Shown in pieces: positions 1 to 8,060 of a stretch of DNA of 44,650 nt. Position numbers and translations under genes: made by a program. The stretch is taken from contig CAJUBX010000008.1 of NCBI GenBank assembly GCA_910585165.1, positions 1 through 44,650 on the forward strand. The letters run 5' to 3'. Origin of the DNA: an uncultured Oscillibacter sp. Lineage in GTDB: Bacteria > Bacillota > Clostridia > Oscillospirales > Oscillospiraceae. A model generated the notes under the pieces. That model had not been told where the DNA came from. It searched no databases and was given only the letters and a program-made list of their open reading frames with translations. Positions within the stretch are counted from its first letter, which is position 1; each line of letters begins with the position of its first letter.

Positions 1-52
1 CGTCAGACTCCGACTCTGAAGGCCGCTGGTTCGAATCCAGTCGGGCGTACCA
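1..52 (+). tRNA. tRNA-Arg (CCG), 3' part
   Basis: This is the 3' part of a tRNA that starts before the window. The anticodon arm is visible: five-base stem at 4-7 and 16-19 (extended by T3/A20), seven-base loop CTCCGAC with anticodon CCG at 10-12, which reads the arginine codon CGG. The T arm follows (stem around GGTTCGAATCC) and the gene ends with encoded CCA at 50-52. The 3' end of a tRNA gene is a usual integration site for mobile elements, so this may mark the element's left boundary, but no integrase or matching direct repeat is visible here. Confidence 0.9.
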
Positions 53-190
53 AAAAACAAGCCCACTTTAGATGCCGTAAGCGGAAAGCTTACGGCATCA
101 GTGGTTTCCGGGTTTTTTATACCCCCATTTTTCAACAGTGGTAAAAAAGATGTAAACGACCATTTTCACCCGTCCTACTGGATTCGAACC
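28..190. repeat. Inverted 14-base copy of the tRNA T-arm
   Basis: Bases 28-41 of the tRNA (T arm, GGTTCGAATCCAGT) recur as a perfect reverse complement at 177-190. The flanks of the second copy do not fold into a tRNA: the T stem has one mismatch and there is no anticodon arm upstream. It may be a relic of a second tRNA end, a recombination-site remnant, or chance. Confidence 0.55.
71..118 (+). terminator. tRNA-Arg transcription terminator
   Basis: A perfect 12-base stem (71-82 with 88-99, loop GGAAA) is followed after a short gap by a run of T (112-117). Its position just after the tRNA fits Rho-independent termination of the tRNA transcript. The gap of about 12 bases between stem and T run is longer than ideal. 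Confidence 0.6.
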
Positions 191-204
191 CGCAGAACAG
201 CACA

Positions 205-240
205 TTGAAAAAGGGCGCCGCGCCTGGCGCCCTTTTTCAA
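205..240. terminator. Strong bidirectional terminator hairpin
   Basis: A perfect 15-base stem (205-219 with 226-240) with a six-base loop. The stem has a GC core flanked by AAAAA on one side and TTTTT on the other, so it can terminate transcription from either side. It insulates the tRNA from the accessory genes that begin at 474. The rest of 120-470 holds no credible gene. Confidence 0.75.
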
Positions 241-323
241 TTGGCCTGAACACCCTTCTCCTCCAGAATATAATACACGAAATTTCAGCGCTGGATTTGT
301 TGACTATGTATGTCACAAGTTTA

Positions 324-351
324 GCGCCTTTTTTGCATCCAAAAAAGGCGC
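324..351. terminator. Second terminator-like hairpin
   Basis: An 11-base perfect stem (324-334 with 341-351), loop GCATCC, with a GC-rich outer half and A/T-tract inner half. It shares the GGCGCC core with the hairpin at 205-240, so the two may be related copies. With the T run in the 5' arm it resembles a terminator stem, but there is no T run directly 3' of the stem on either strand. Confidence 0.4.
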
Positions 352-473
352 CAGAATATTTTGCCGAAAATACCCACCTAAATTGGTTAAAAATAGTGAA
401 TAGCTGCACCAATCGTTCTGTGATACTCTTGCTGCAATACCCCCCAACAAATCAGTAAAAAGGAGATGATTTT

Positions 474-1472
474 ATGCCCACCTATTATCCCATCAACGAA
501 ACCGCCGCCCGCCGGGCCAAGGAGATGAACAGCTATTTCAACTATGAACCAGGCAGCGCCACGGCAGCCTACCGGCAAGAGGTCGACAAGGCCGCCGCCA
601 TTGCCGAGGCGCAGAAAGCGCGAGTGGACCCTATGTACCATGAAAAGATCGACCGCCTCCTGGATACTTACGCCCGAAAGCTGGCGGAGAACATCAACCA
701 GGGTTATGCCATCGACGCCCGCTGCCCCTCCATCCTCACCGCCGGCTCCTCCAACTTTCCGGTACGAAAAAAGGAAAAACAAAACCGCGCCTCCGACGCT
801 AATATGGCAGAGTGGAAACACATCCAAGGACTTCTGGATAAAATCAGGGGCACCGGAATGGGCGGCATCAGCAGTGACGACAGCGGTGCCCTGCCGAAGC
901 TCCGTGAAAAGCTCGCCCATCGTGAACGCGAACAAGAGAACATGAAGTCGGTCAACGCCTTCTACCGCAAGCACGGCACCCTGGACGGCTGCCCTTCCCT
1001 GACGCCTGAAGAAGCCGAACAGCTGAAAGCGAGTATGGCCCGGAGCCGGCGTGCCGCCCCCAAGCCCTATGAAAGCTATCTTCTGAGGAATAACAATCAG
1101 ACGATCCGCAGTATCAAAGCACGGATTGCGGAGCTGGAGGCGAAACAGAGCTTCCCAGCCCCGGAGGGCTGGTCCTTCGATGGCGGCAGGGTAGTTATGA
1201 ACCAGGAGGAAAACCGCGTTCAGATTCTGTTTGACGGGAAACCTGACGCTGATATCCGCTCCGAGCTGAAACACGCCGGTTTCCGATGGGCCCCCAGCCA
1301 GGGCGCGTGGCAGAGGATGTTAAACCATGACGGCATTTACGCCGCCAAAACCATTACAGGGAAATGGATGATGCCCGCAGAGCAGGCGGAAATCGCAACG
1401 GAACAAGTCTTGGATGAGGAGCCGTGTTCGGAAGAACCGGCTCCTTTCTCATATCCCCAGCAATCCATGTGA
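474..1472 (+). CDS. ICE accessory protein with GFRW motif and C-terminal tag
   Basis: 332 residues, start supported by AAAAAGGAG eight bases upstream of ATG. I do not recognise a named family with certainty. The N-terminal two thirds is charged and helical, with likely coiled-coil stretches (KLREKLAHREREQENMKSV around residue 140; SIKARIAELEAK around 210). The C-terminal part has the motif GFRW...AWQRML (about 268-282), which in mobile-element polyvalent proteins marks a small domain found with DNA-modifying or antirestriction cargo. The last 18 residues, EEPCSEEPAPFSYPQQSM, are almost identical to the end of the next protein although the rest is unrelated. It is the first gene of the long plus-strand accessory run. 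Function unknown; probably cytoplasmic. Confidence 0.75.
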   Translation: MPTYYPINETAARRAKEMNSYFNYEPGSATAAYRQEVDKAAAIAEAQKARVDPMYHEKIDRLLDTYARKLAENINQGYAIDARCPSILTAGSSNFPVRKKEKQNRASDANMAEWKHIQGLLDKIRGTGMGGISSDDSGALPKLREKLAHREREQENMKSVNAFYRKHGTLDGCPSLTPEEAEQLKASMARSRRAAPKPYESYLLRNNNQTIRSIKARIAELEAKQSFPAPEGWSFDGGRVVMNQEENRVQILFDGKPDADIRSELKHAGFRWAPSQGAWQRMLNHDGIYAAKTITGKWMMPAEQAEIATEQVLDEEPCSEEPAPFSYPQQSM

Positions 1473-2156
1473 CTATGTGCGTCCCGCAAAACAGATGGGG
1501 ATGTCTTTATAGTGCGGTGTTTCCCCGATGGTCACGGAACAGCACCTCCAGGACGCAGGGACATGATGTGAGGAAAGGAGATTTCGAATATGTTAAGCGA
1601 ATCGGACCGGGAAGAGTTCAAAAAGCTGGCTGCAAGCTATATGAACGCACTCTCCGCACTGAATCACAAAGACGACGAGATATACCGCTTTGCAGAAACA
1701 TGCGGAGCCTTTGAGGATTGGCGCGTATTGGCAAAAATCATCCTGCCGCTTCCGGACCTCTGCCGGGCACGTTCCCATCTCATTCGGAAATACTACGAGC
1801 TTAGAGACGAACCACCTCTCGGCTTGGGTGAATGGCCTCCGCTGGAAAGAAAAACTCAAATCAGGATCAATACACTGGCGTCGGCGTATGAACGCCTGTT
1901 AAAAGAGAAGCGCCGTTTACATGATGAAATCCTCGGCCTTGCGGAAGAGCGCGGCGTATTAGAGGATGAGGATAGTCTGGAAGAAATCCTTTCATTTGTC
2001 TATACGGCTTGCTATCTGCGGCTGCTGCTCGCCGAACGTATCAGAATTCTGCATAAAATCCAAGCGGACCAGGATAACGCCGTTTCGCACCAAAAGGGAG
2101 AGGAGCCGTGTTCGGAGGAACCGGCTCCTTCTCCATATCCCCAGCAATCCATGTAA
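1416..2156 (+). repeat. 57-base direct repeat encoding two protein tails
   Basis: Bases 1416-1472 and 2100-2156 match almost base for base and encode the same last 18 residues, plus stop, of two unrelated proteins. Each copy also contains an inverted repeat (GGAGCCG ... CGGCTCC) able to form a hairpin near the stop codon. The copy implies that the tail was transferred between genes as a unit by recombination. Confidence 0.85.
1590..2156 (+). CDS. Hypothetical helical protein sharing the tag of its neighbour
   Basis: 188 residues; the start ATG follows AGGAAAGGAG at a good distance. The sequence is helical and charged. It appears internally repeated: LAASYMNALSALNHKDDEIYRFAETCGAFEDW (here split: about residues 10-41) resembles LASAYERLLKEKRRLHDEI...ERGVLEDED (about 98-131). 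This suggests a duplicated helical hairpin. No family recognised. The tail EEPCSEEPAPSPYPQQSM is shared with the preceding protein through a 57-base direct repeat. It lies in the same orientation as the run that follows. Function unknown. Confidence 0.7.
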   Translation: MLSESDREEFKKLAASYMNALSALNHKDDEIYRFAETCGAFEDWRVLAKIILPLPDLCRARSHLIRKYYELRDEPPLGLGEWPPLERKTQIRINTLASAYERLLKEKRRLHDEILGLAEERGVLEDEDSLEEILSFVYTACYLRLLLAERIRILHKIQADQDNAVSHQKGEEPCSEEPAPSPYPQQSM

Positions 2157-2201
2157 GCCCTGAAAAAGGGCGCCGCAATTTTATGAGTGAAAGAGGTTGA
2201 A

Positions 2202-2906
2202 ATGATGGAATCTTCCGCAAAAGCAAGCACCAAATACCTGGAGGAACTCAGCATCCTGCTCAGGAGCCAGAGGTTTACCGTACACCCCAGGGAAACCAGG
2301 GACATCGACGTGGAACACGACGGGAGTACCCTGTGCCGGATCAATGACCTTGGAAATCTTGGATACTTCGCGGATAAGATCGCCGGGAAAGAGAGTGTCC
2401 TTGACCGCATCCGTGAGACGGCCCGGTCCACGCGAGAGTACATGACTCTGCTGGAACAGGCCCCGCCCCTGGTGGCTGAAGGGCTCAGCGAGGGATATCA
2501 GCTCCTGGCGGAGTTCAACGGCACGATCCTCGCCGGGCACATGACCCGGTACGGAGCTCCGTTCGTCACCTGGGAATGGGTCCATAACAAAACCGCGCTG
2601 TGGCAAGGCCACTACTATGGCGTCGGAGACTCCGGCGGCTATTCGTCCGCCAAGCGGGACTTCGCCGTCCGCTCCGGCCTCCTCCCGTCCAGCGCCCTCT
2701 TCACCCCGGAGCAGTTGACGGAGGTCTACCGCAGCATCCACGAAACCCTGGACAGCGAATATCCGCTCACGGATGAACGGCGGAAACTCCTGGAAAGCGC
2801 CGCAGAGCAGATCGAGGACTTTGTTCCCGATTTGGATGAGCGTGTGCAGCGTTCGAATCAGGCGGAGCTGGACGCTCCCCGCGGCGGCGGGATGGAACTC
2901 AGCTGA
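2202..2906 (+). CDS. Conserved ICE accessory protein, tail GGGMELS
   Basis: About 234 residues. An in-frame GTG exists at 2187, but the AAAGAGG site at 2190-2196 best serves the ATG pair at 2202/2205, so I chose 2202. The middle holds the conserved-looking stretch GHMTRYGAPFVTWEW and LWQGHYYG (about residues 105-135), followed by a segment around LFTPEQLTEVYRSI. This matches a family I recall only as uncharacterised proteins of Clostridia conjugative elements. The C terminus ELDAPRGGGMELS carries the Gly-Met tag. The next start is more than 70 bases away with its own ribosome site, so here the tag codons do not serve translation. Confidence 0.72.
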   Translation: MMESSAKASTKYLEELSILLRSQRFTVHPRETRDIDVEHDGSTLCRINDLGNLGYFADKIAGKESVLDRIRETARSTREYMTLLEQAPPLVAEGLSEGYQLLAEFNGTILAGHMTRYGAPFVTWEWVHNKTALWQGHYYGVGDSGGYSSAKRDFAVRSGLLPSSALFTPEQLTEVYRSIHETLDSEYPLTDERRKLLESAAEQIEDFVPDLDERVQRSNQAELDAPRGGGMELS

Positions 2907-2977
2907 CTCCAAAATCACAAGGCCGTTTCCCGCAGGGACGGCGGCTCCCTCCGGGAAGCGCCGGAAGGGAAATCACG

Positions 2978-3127
2978 ATGAAATATTTTATGGCGGATAC
3001 CCCCTTAGCGGGCCTGGAGCGAATAATGATGGACCCGTCCAGGCGCTGTGACAGCAGTGAACTCAAGATTGGTCTCAAGGAAAAGACAGCTCCTCCCGTG
3101 TGGAGGAGCGGAAAGGAGCGCAAATGA
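2978..3127 (+). CDS. Small 49-residue protein coupled to ArdA
   Basis: A short reading frame begins with ATG at 2978 behind GGAAGGGAAATCACG and ends with TGA overlapping the ATG of the ArdA gene at 3124. The protein starts MKYFMADTPLAGLERIMM and is basic at its C terminus. The good ribosome site and four-base overlap suggest a real gene translationally coupled to ardA; I believe similar small ORFs precede ardA in related elements, but this is from memory. No function assigned. Confidence 0.55.
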   Translation: MKYFMADTPLAGLERIMMDPSRRCDSSELKIGLKEKTAPPVWRSGKERK

Positions 3128-4353
3128 GCTACGTGATCAAAGCGGTGCTGAGCAATCCCCGGCGGCCGGAATGCGGGCAGATCACTATCCCCTTCCCCAT
3201 CCCTGTCAAACAGTACGATCAGACGATTGGGATGCTCCAGACGATGGGCCTGGGAGAACCCGTGGATCAGGACTGCACCGTGGATGAGGTGGACAGCCGC
3301 TGCCATGTGCTGAACGCCCTCCATGGCACGCTGGTCAATGTGGACCAGCTGGACTACCTGGCAAAACGGCTGGACAGTTTTTGTGAAGACGAGGACGCCC
3401 AGTTCCAGGCCATGGCCCATAAGCTGGAGTTGGCCGACATCAAGGACCTCATCAACCTGACGTTTTGCTGCCAGCAGGCCACGGTCATCACTGACTTCTC
3501 TGATTTAGAGGCCGTAGGCCGCAGCCATTTTATGAATCTGAATGGCGGCAGCGCCAAGGTTGAGGAGCTGGAAAACCTGGATGGCGTTGAAACTGCCCTG
3601 CTGCTGATCGACGGCGGCGGTGAAACGATTACGCCTTACGGTGTGGTCTACGACAACGGTATGGTGCTGGAACAGCTCTACAATGGACGTCAATTCCCCG
3701 CATATCTCTATGACGTCCACCCCATGGTGCTGGAGGTCACGCCAGCAGGCGGGCTTACAGAGGGCAGCAATCCGGAACACCTATATCTCCCTGCCTCGGA
3801 GCAGCAAATTAAACGGGCCCTGCTTCGTGCCGGTATTACCGCCATGTACGACGCACATCTGCGTCTTGTCTTCGATGAGCTGCCGGAAAAGGCGGCGGAG
3901 ACGCTGGATCTCGAACATCTGCACGGGGATGATCTCCCGGCCCTGAACCGCCTGTGCCGGGCCATCGATCCGATGGGCGACGCGGATACGGAGAAGCTGA
4001 ACGCGATCGTGCTGATGGCGGAGCCGGAGGACATGATGGCGGTCTGCCAGCTGGCGGAAAATCTGGCGCAGTTCGACTTCGTTCCCGGCGTTCAAACCCC
4101 GGAGGAGTACGGCAGGCACATGATCCGGCAGTCCGGTCATTTTGAGTATGACGAAAACCTGGAGGGCTTCTACGATTACCGCGGCTATGGTGAACGGCGA
4201 GTTCAGGAGGAAGGCGGGCAGTTCAACGAGTGCGGCTATGTCGCCTACCACGGCACAATGACGCTGGATGAGCTGATGCGGGAAGATCCTGCGGAGCAGT
4301 ATCAGCGGAAGCAGGAACAGCGGGGTCCGCAAATGGGAGGGATGGCGCAATGA
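3124..4353 (+). CDS. ardA: Antirestriction protein ArdA
   Basis: 409 residues; ATG at 3124 with GGAAAGGAG upstream is preferred over an in-frame GTG at 3100. ArdA proteins are acidic mimics of B-form DNA that occupy type I restriction and modification enzymes, so that incoming conjugative DNA survives. Here the order is an N-terminal beta-rich segment (ITIPFPIPVKQYD), a helical module LDYLAKRLDSF...FQAMAHKLEL, an LYLPASEQQIKRALLRAGI module (about 221-240), then a second ArdA-like helical module (LAENLAQFDFVPGVQTPEEYGRHMI) and a tyrosine/acid-rich end. It ends GPQMGGMAQ. Those last codons hold GGGAGGG, which doubles as the ribosome site of the next gene (start at 4350, overlapping the stop). 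Family assignment is fairly secure; the exact target is not known. Confidence 0.82.
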   Translation: MSYVIKAVLSNPRRPECGQITIPFPIPVKQYDQTIGMLQTMGLGEPVDQDCTVDEVDSRCHVLNALHGTLVNVDQLDYLAKRLDSFCEDEDAQFQAMAHKLELADIKDLINLTFCCQQATVITDFSDLEAVGRSHFMNLNGGSAKVEELENLDGVETALLLIDGGGETITPYGVVYDNGMVLEQLYNGRQFPAYLYDVHPMVLEVTPAGGLTEGSNPEHLYLPASEQQIKRALLRAGITAMYDAHLRLVFDELPEKAAETLDLEHLHGDDLPALNRLCRAIDPMGDADTEKLNAIVLMAEPEDMMAVCQLAENLAQFDFVPGVQTPEEYGRHMIRQSGHFEYDENLEGFYDYRGYGERRVQEEGGQFNECGYVAYHGTMTLDELMREDPAEQYQRKQEQRGPQMGGMAQ

Positions 4354-5321
4354 AATTCGACCTGAACCATCCGCTCCGCCCGGATTCATTTCCCTTTATA
4401 GCAGACAATTTTCAAAAGCTCTTCACCCGGTCCGAGCAGCTTGCAAACGACTGGTTTGCCGACTACATCGACTACATTGGGCATGATTTCAGGGGCTTGA
4501 CCATCCGTAATTCGTCCGATTTGTCCAAGCTGAACGATTTTGTGAAAATGGTCGAGCAGATGGGTGAAAAGGACATGCAGATATTCTCTGGTGCAATGAA
4601 GATATATCCTCCCATCGATCCTGACGGCGCGCTTCGCCTTGCCCGGAGCATTGACCGCTATGAACTAATCGAAGGCGCTGTCACCAAAGAAAAGCTGGGC
4701 CGCTGGCTGGTGGAACACGAACATGAGGGCCAAGGCGTTCCCAAGGCTGCGCTTCCCCATCTGCCCCTGGAAGCCATTGGAGAGGACTATGCCAAATATT
4801 CTTTTGGAGCGTTCGCGCCGGCCGGCTTTGTGAGGCCGCTGGACGATATTCCTGAACAGGAAGAAATCAAGTTATGCCTGGTGATCTCAAAAGTGGATAA
4901 GATTATTTACCTCGATCTGCCGTCCACGAGTGAGGCCCTGGACCGGGCGAAGCGGAGCTTAGACGTGGATGGGTCTGAGGAAATGGTTTATGGCGGCTTT
5001 GGAGTGAACTGGTGCGGAGTGTTTTTCGGGAAATACCACTCGCTGGGATGCAGGCCGTTTGACGAAGCCTACTCTATGGCAATGAGTTATTTGGAGACGG
5101 CCGAAAACCGTCAGGCCGCCTCAGACGCCGCCAGACACGCGATTCCCCCATCCCTGGAGGCTTGCATAAAAGAGCAGGACAGCCTCATGGCTCTATACGA
5201 AAAATATAAACAGCCGATGCGGGAAAGCCCGTCTAATCCGGAGGGACCGGGTCAGAGTTCCCTGATGCCGGAAGAGCAGCCGCAGCAAGAACAAGGTCCG
5301 CAGATGGGAGGGCCGCTGTAA
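4350..5321 (+). CDS. ArdA-like paralogue, tail PQMGGPL
   Basis: 323 residues, ATG overlapping the preceding stop. It carries the ArdA-like helical unit: LSKLNDFVKMVEQMGEKDMQ ... LARSIDRYELIEGAV, TKEKLGRWLVEHE (about residues 55-135). This is followed by an IYLDLPSTSEALDRAKRSL module similar to the LPAS module of the neighbours. The unit resembles the ArdA fold elements found in the first gene of the array, so a DNA-mimic or defence-blocking role is inferred, not shown. The tail is a Q/E-rich linker then GPQMGGPL; the codons GGGAGGG in it also act as the ribosome site of the next gene. Confidence 0.72.
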   Translation: MKFDLNHPLRPDSFPFIADNFQKLFTRSEQLANDWFADYIDYIGHDFRGLTIRNSSDLSKLNDFVKMVEQMGEKDMQIFSGAMKIYPPIDPDGALRLARSIDRYELIEGAVTKEKLGRWLVEHEHEGQGVPKAALPHLPLEAIGEDYAKYSFGAFAPAGFVRPLDDIPEQEEIKLCLVISKVDKIIYLDLPSTSEALDRAKRSLDVDGSEEMVYGGFGVNWCGVFFGKYHSLGCRPFDEAYSMAMSYLETAENRQAASDAARHAIPPSLEACIKEQDSLMALYEKYKQPMRESPSNPEGPGQSSLMPEEQPQQEQGPQMGGPL

Positions 5322-6436
5322 TGGAAGTCTATCTGAGCCGCAATCATCAAACCTGCCTGCATCTGTTCCCTCTCAGCGTGGGCAGGTTTCAAGACGTCTT
5401 CGACCAGCCAAACGGTCCTGACGGCCAGCCTCCTCACTTCGTCATCAGCCGGTTTGTCAGCCCTGTCGAGGCCCTTGACCGTAATCTCAAGGACGTGGTC
5501 ATCCGGGACCTGTCCGGCCTGTCCCAGCTGAACGCGCTCGTGGAGGCTGTCGAGCGGATGAGCGGGAGAGATTTACAGATATTTTCCGGCGCGCTGGACC
5601 TGGAACCTATCAGCAGCCCCACCGACGCGCTCCGCGTCAGCCAGCAGATGGAACGCTATGAGCGGATCGACGGAGCCGCCACGGAGGAAAAGCTGGGCCG
5701 CTGGCTGGTGGAGCGGGAGCGATCGGACATTCGCTTCCCCGAAGAGGTCCGCCCATACCTGGATTACGCAGCCATTGGGAGCCGCTACCACGACTGCCAT
5801 GGCGGTGCCTTTACCCCGGAGGGCTATGTGCGGCGGAGGGAGGTCGTCCCCGCCCTGGAAAAAGACTCGGTCATTTATCTGACGCTCGCTACCACAGAGC
5901 AGAGCGATACGCTTCTCCTTCCTGCCTCCGAGGAGCAGATGGAGGAGGCAAAGGAGGCCCTGGAAATCGATGACTTCTCCCAGGCGGTGATCGCCGGTGT
6001 GAACTATTATGACAAAGCATCTTGTTTGGATCATCTGATCCCCACGGACCGTATCACTGTGGAGGACGCCAACGCATTGGCGCTGTGCCTCCAGGAGATG
6101 AAGGAGGAAGACGGCGGGCTGATGAAATTCTGCGCCGTTCTGGAGGTGGAGCAGCCGGGCACTTTTGCGGAGGCCCTCAACATTGCCATGGATCGGGACG
6201 ACTACGAGCTGGTTCCGGAGGACTTGGTGAAGTACGCCGAGCAGAACCTTCGCCTCGCCGGCGCCGGAGATGAGATTCTCAATATGCTGGAGGACTATAC
6301 GGATTTTGACGGGCTTGGGAAAGCCATCGCGAAGGAGGACGGCGTCCGGCAAACGGAGTTCGGGCTGGTGCGCCGCCTGAGCGAACCCTTCCCGGCGGAG
6401 AAACAGGAACAGAGTCCCCAGTTAGGAGGGTTATGA
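5321..6436 (+). CDS. ArdA-like paralogue, tail SPQLGGL
   Basis: 371 residues, ATG overlapping the previous stop by one base. Modules in order: an N-terminal region LFPLSVGRFQDVFDQ; the helical unit LSQLNALVEAVERMSGRDLQ; TEEKLGRWLVERE; then LLLPASEEQMEEAKEAL (about 195-211), VIAGVNYYD and a second ArdA-like helical unit near the end (CAVLEVEQPGTFAEALNIAM). Its last ~110 residues are nearly identical to those of the next protein, while the first halves are much more divergent. The protein is rich in D and E, as expected for an ArdA-like DNA mimic. Tail EKQEQSPQLGGL. Cytoplasmic in donor; delivery to the recipient is only a hypothesis. Confidence 0.75.
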   Translation: MEVYLSRNHQTCLHLFPLSVGRFQDVFDQPNGPDGQPPHFVISRFVSPVEALDRNLKDVVIRDLSGLSQLNALVEAVERMSGRDLQIFSGALDLEPISSPTDALRVSQQMERYERIDGAATEEKLGRWLVERERSDIRFPEEVRPYLDYAAIGSRYHDCHGGAFTPEGYVRRREVVPALEKDSVIYLTLATTEQSDTLLLPASEEQMEEAKEALEIDDFSQAVIAGVNYYDKASCLDHLIPTDRITVEDANALALCLQEMKEEDGGLMKFCAVLEVEQPGTFAEALNIAMDRDDYELVPEDLVKYAEQNLRLAGAGDEILNMLEDYTDFDGLGKAIAKEDGVRQTEFGLVRRLSEPFPAEKQEQSPQLGGL

Positions 6437-7560
6437 TGTTAAAATTGTGCGTATCCGGTGGAGGCAGGGCGCTTGGACAGCTGGACCTGCCGGTATCACT
6501 GGACGAATTCAAACAGCTGGTTGATAAAGTTTGCGCGGCAGGCCCGCCGAATAACACGCCCACAATTTTTAAGGTGGACTGTTCTGTTCCCGCTCTCTGC
6601 TGGCACCTCCAGCAAACTAGGCTGGACAGCGACGCCACGCTCCAGAAGCTGAATCAGCTGGCGGAGGTATTGGACGGGATGAACGCGGCGGGCCTCTACC
6701 ATCTGTCCAAATCTCTGAATCCGGAGCTTCAACAGAGCCTGGACGATGTGCTTCGAATCGCCAGCCATATAAAGCCTAGCAGCATGGACTGTTATGAGGT
6801 CATTCCGGGAGTGACCTCGGAGCAGGAGCTGGGCAAATGGCTGGTGGAGCATGACCATCTGGAGGACAGAGCGCCGGAAACCTTGCGGCCCTATCTGGAC
6901 TACCGCTCTATTGGCATAGATTACCGCAACGCCCATGAGGGAGCGTTCCTGGCCGGCGGCTACATAGGGATTCGGACAGGGGCCATAGAGCAGGTTCTGG
7001 AGGAACAGAGTGTCCTCCATCTGACGCTTTCCACAGCGGAAAGCTGGTATTACCTGGCGCTTCCCGCCTCAGAGGAAAGGCTGGAGGACGCGAAGAGGGA
7101 TCTGTTTGTGGAGGACTTAGACCAGGCGGTGATCGCAGGCGTAACATATACAACACCCCATTTAGACGAGCTGATCCCCGCAGACTGCAGCACCGTGAAC
7201 GACGCCATCGCGCTGGCGCTGTGCCTCAAAGAGATGGAGCAGGAGGACGGCGGGCTGACGAAATTCTGCGCCGTCCTGGAGGTGGAGCAGCCGGGCACCT
7301 TCGCGGAGGCCCTCAACATCGCCATGAACCGGGACGATTACGAACTGGTCCCGGAGGACAGTGAAGAGTATGGAAAGCAGGTGCTCCGCCGCGCCGGGGC
7401 GGATGACGAGGTCATCGACACCATCGACGGCTATATGGATTTCGCCCAGCTTGGCACAGATTCTCTGGCGGAGGACGGCGTCCGCCGGACAGAGTTCGGC
7501 CTGGTGCGCCGCCTGAGCGAACCCTTCCCTCCGCAGGAATTTGGACAGACAATGTGTTAG
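6436..7560 (+). CDS. ArdA-like paralogue without the tag
   Basis: About 374 residues. Two ATGs (6433, 6436) are possible; 6436 has the better spacing from TTAGGAGGG. The layout is that of the upstream paralogue: LNQLAEVLDGMNAAGLYHLS, TSEQELGKWLVEHDHLEDR, LALPASEERLEDAKRDL, VIAGVTYTT, then the duplicated C-terminal block (CAVLEVEQPGTFAEALNIAM; FGLVRRLSEPFP). The C terminus is EFGQTMC, with no Gly-Met tag, although the sister protein with the same C-terminal block has one; this looks like a tail lost or replaced. Acidic overall. Anti-restriction role inferred from the family only. Confidence 0.74.
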   Translation: MLKLCVSGGGRALGQLDLPVSLDEFKQLVDKVCAAGPPNNTPTIFKVDCSVPALCWHLQQTRLDSDATLQKLNQLAEVLDGMNAAGLYHLSKSLNPELQQSLDDVLRIASHIKPSSMDCYEVIPGVTSEQELGKWLVEHDHLEDRAPETLRPYLDYRSIGIDYRNAHEGAFLAGGYIGIRTGAIEQVLEEQSVLHLTLSTAESWYYLALPASEERLEDAKRDLFVEDLDQAVIAGVTYTTPHLDELIPADCSTVNDAIALALCLKEMEQEDGGLTKFCAVLEVEQPGTFAEALNIAMNRDDYELVPEDSEEYGKQVLRRAGADDEVIDTIDGYMDFAQLGTDSLAEDGVRRTEFGLVRRLSEPFPPQEFGQTMC

Positions 7561-7572
7561 GAGCAAAAAGTC

Positions 7573-7983
7573 ATGAATATCAATATTTATCAGGACACGC
7601 TGCAAAACGTGTGGCTGTTCGGGCAGTCCGTTTTGTACGCGGAACAGTCCATTCCACGGGAGGAGGTCCCCGAGGGCTGGCACTGCTATGACCTCAAAGG
7701 GTCCGATGCAAATCCGGGCCGTCCCTATGAAATGGTAAATCAGGCGGAGCAGGACTCCGCCGGTTCCATCCTCTCGCACATACCGTTGATGAGGGGCCGC
7801 ACCCGCGGCAAACTGGTCCCCAACAATTTCTGGATGACCGCCGCCCCGGCCACCCTGGCGGACTTCTGCGCGGAAGAGGGTATCCCGTGCCCCCGACCGC
7901 CGGAGGAGCTGTCCCGGACTGCGGAGGAGCAGCCCGAAACATGGGGGCCCACCGTCAAGGGCTGGGCTATGGAAATGGCCTGA
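7573..7983 (+). CDS. LPD28-like domain protein, short
   Basis: 136 residues, ATG behind TTAGGAGC. It matches the pattern I know for the large polyvalent protein-associated domain LPD28: VWLFGQSVLYAEQSI, EVPEGWHCYDLKGSD, then NPGRPYEMV...GSILS and LADFCAEEGI near the end. LPD28 is found in large phage and ICE proteins, without a known biochemical role. It is a short version of the N-terminal domain of the next gene. The C terminus KGWAMEMA is a weak form of the Met-rich tail. Confidence 0.72.
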   Translation: MNINIYQDTLQNVWLFGQSVLYAEQSIPREEVPEGWHCYDLKGSDANPGRPYEMVNQAEQDSAGSILSHIPLMRGRTRGKLVPNNFWMTAAPATLADFCAEEGIPCPRPPEELSRTAEEQPETWGPTVKGWAMEMA

Positions 7984-8060
7984 AACGTTCAGAAAAAGCT
8001 GGACTTATTGCAAGAAGTGTGGTATTCGTTGTGTTCACAAACTAGGAAAGAGGTGTAAAA

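Noticed and set aside
98..412. 104-residue minus-strand frame near the tRNA
   Set aside because: It contains SAGSNPVGR, the known false peptide from reading tRNA-like T-arm sequence, and crosses two terminator hairpins.
474..2156. Tail EEPCSEEPAPFSYPQQSM hairpin as a terminator
   Set aside because: The GGAGCCG/CGGCTCC hairpin lies inside the coding sequence and is not followed by a T run, so a terminator role is not supported.
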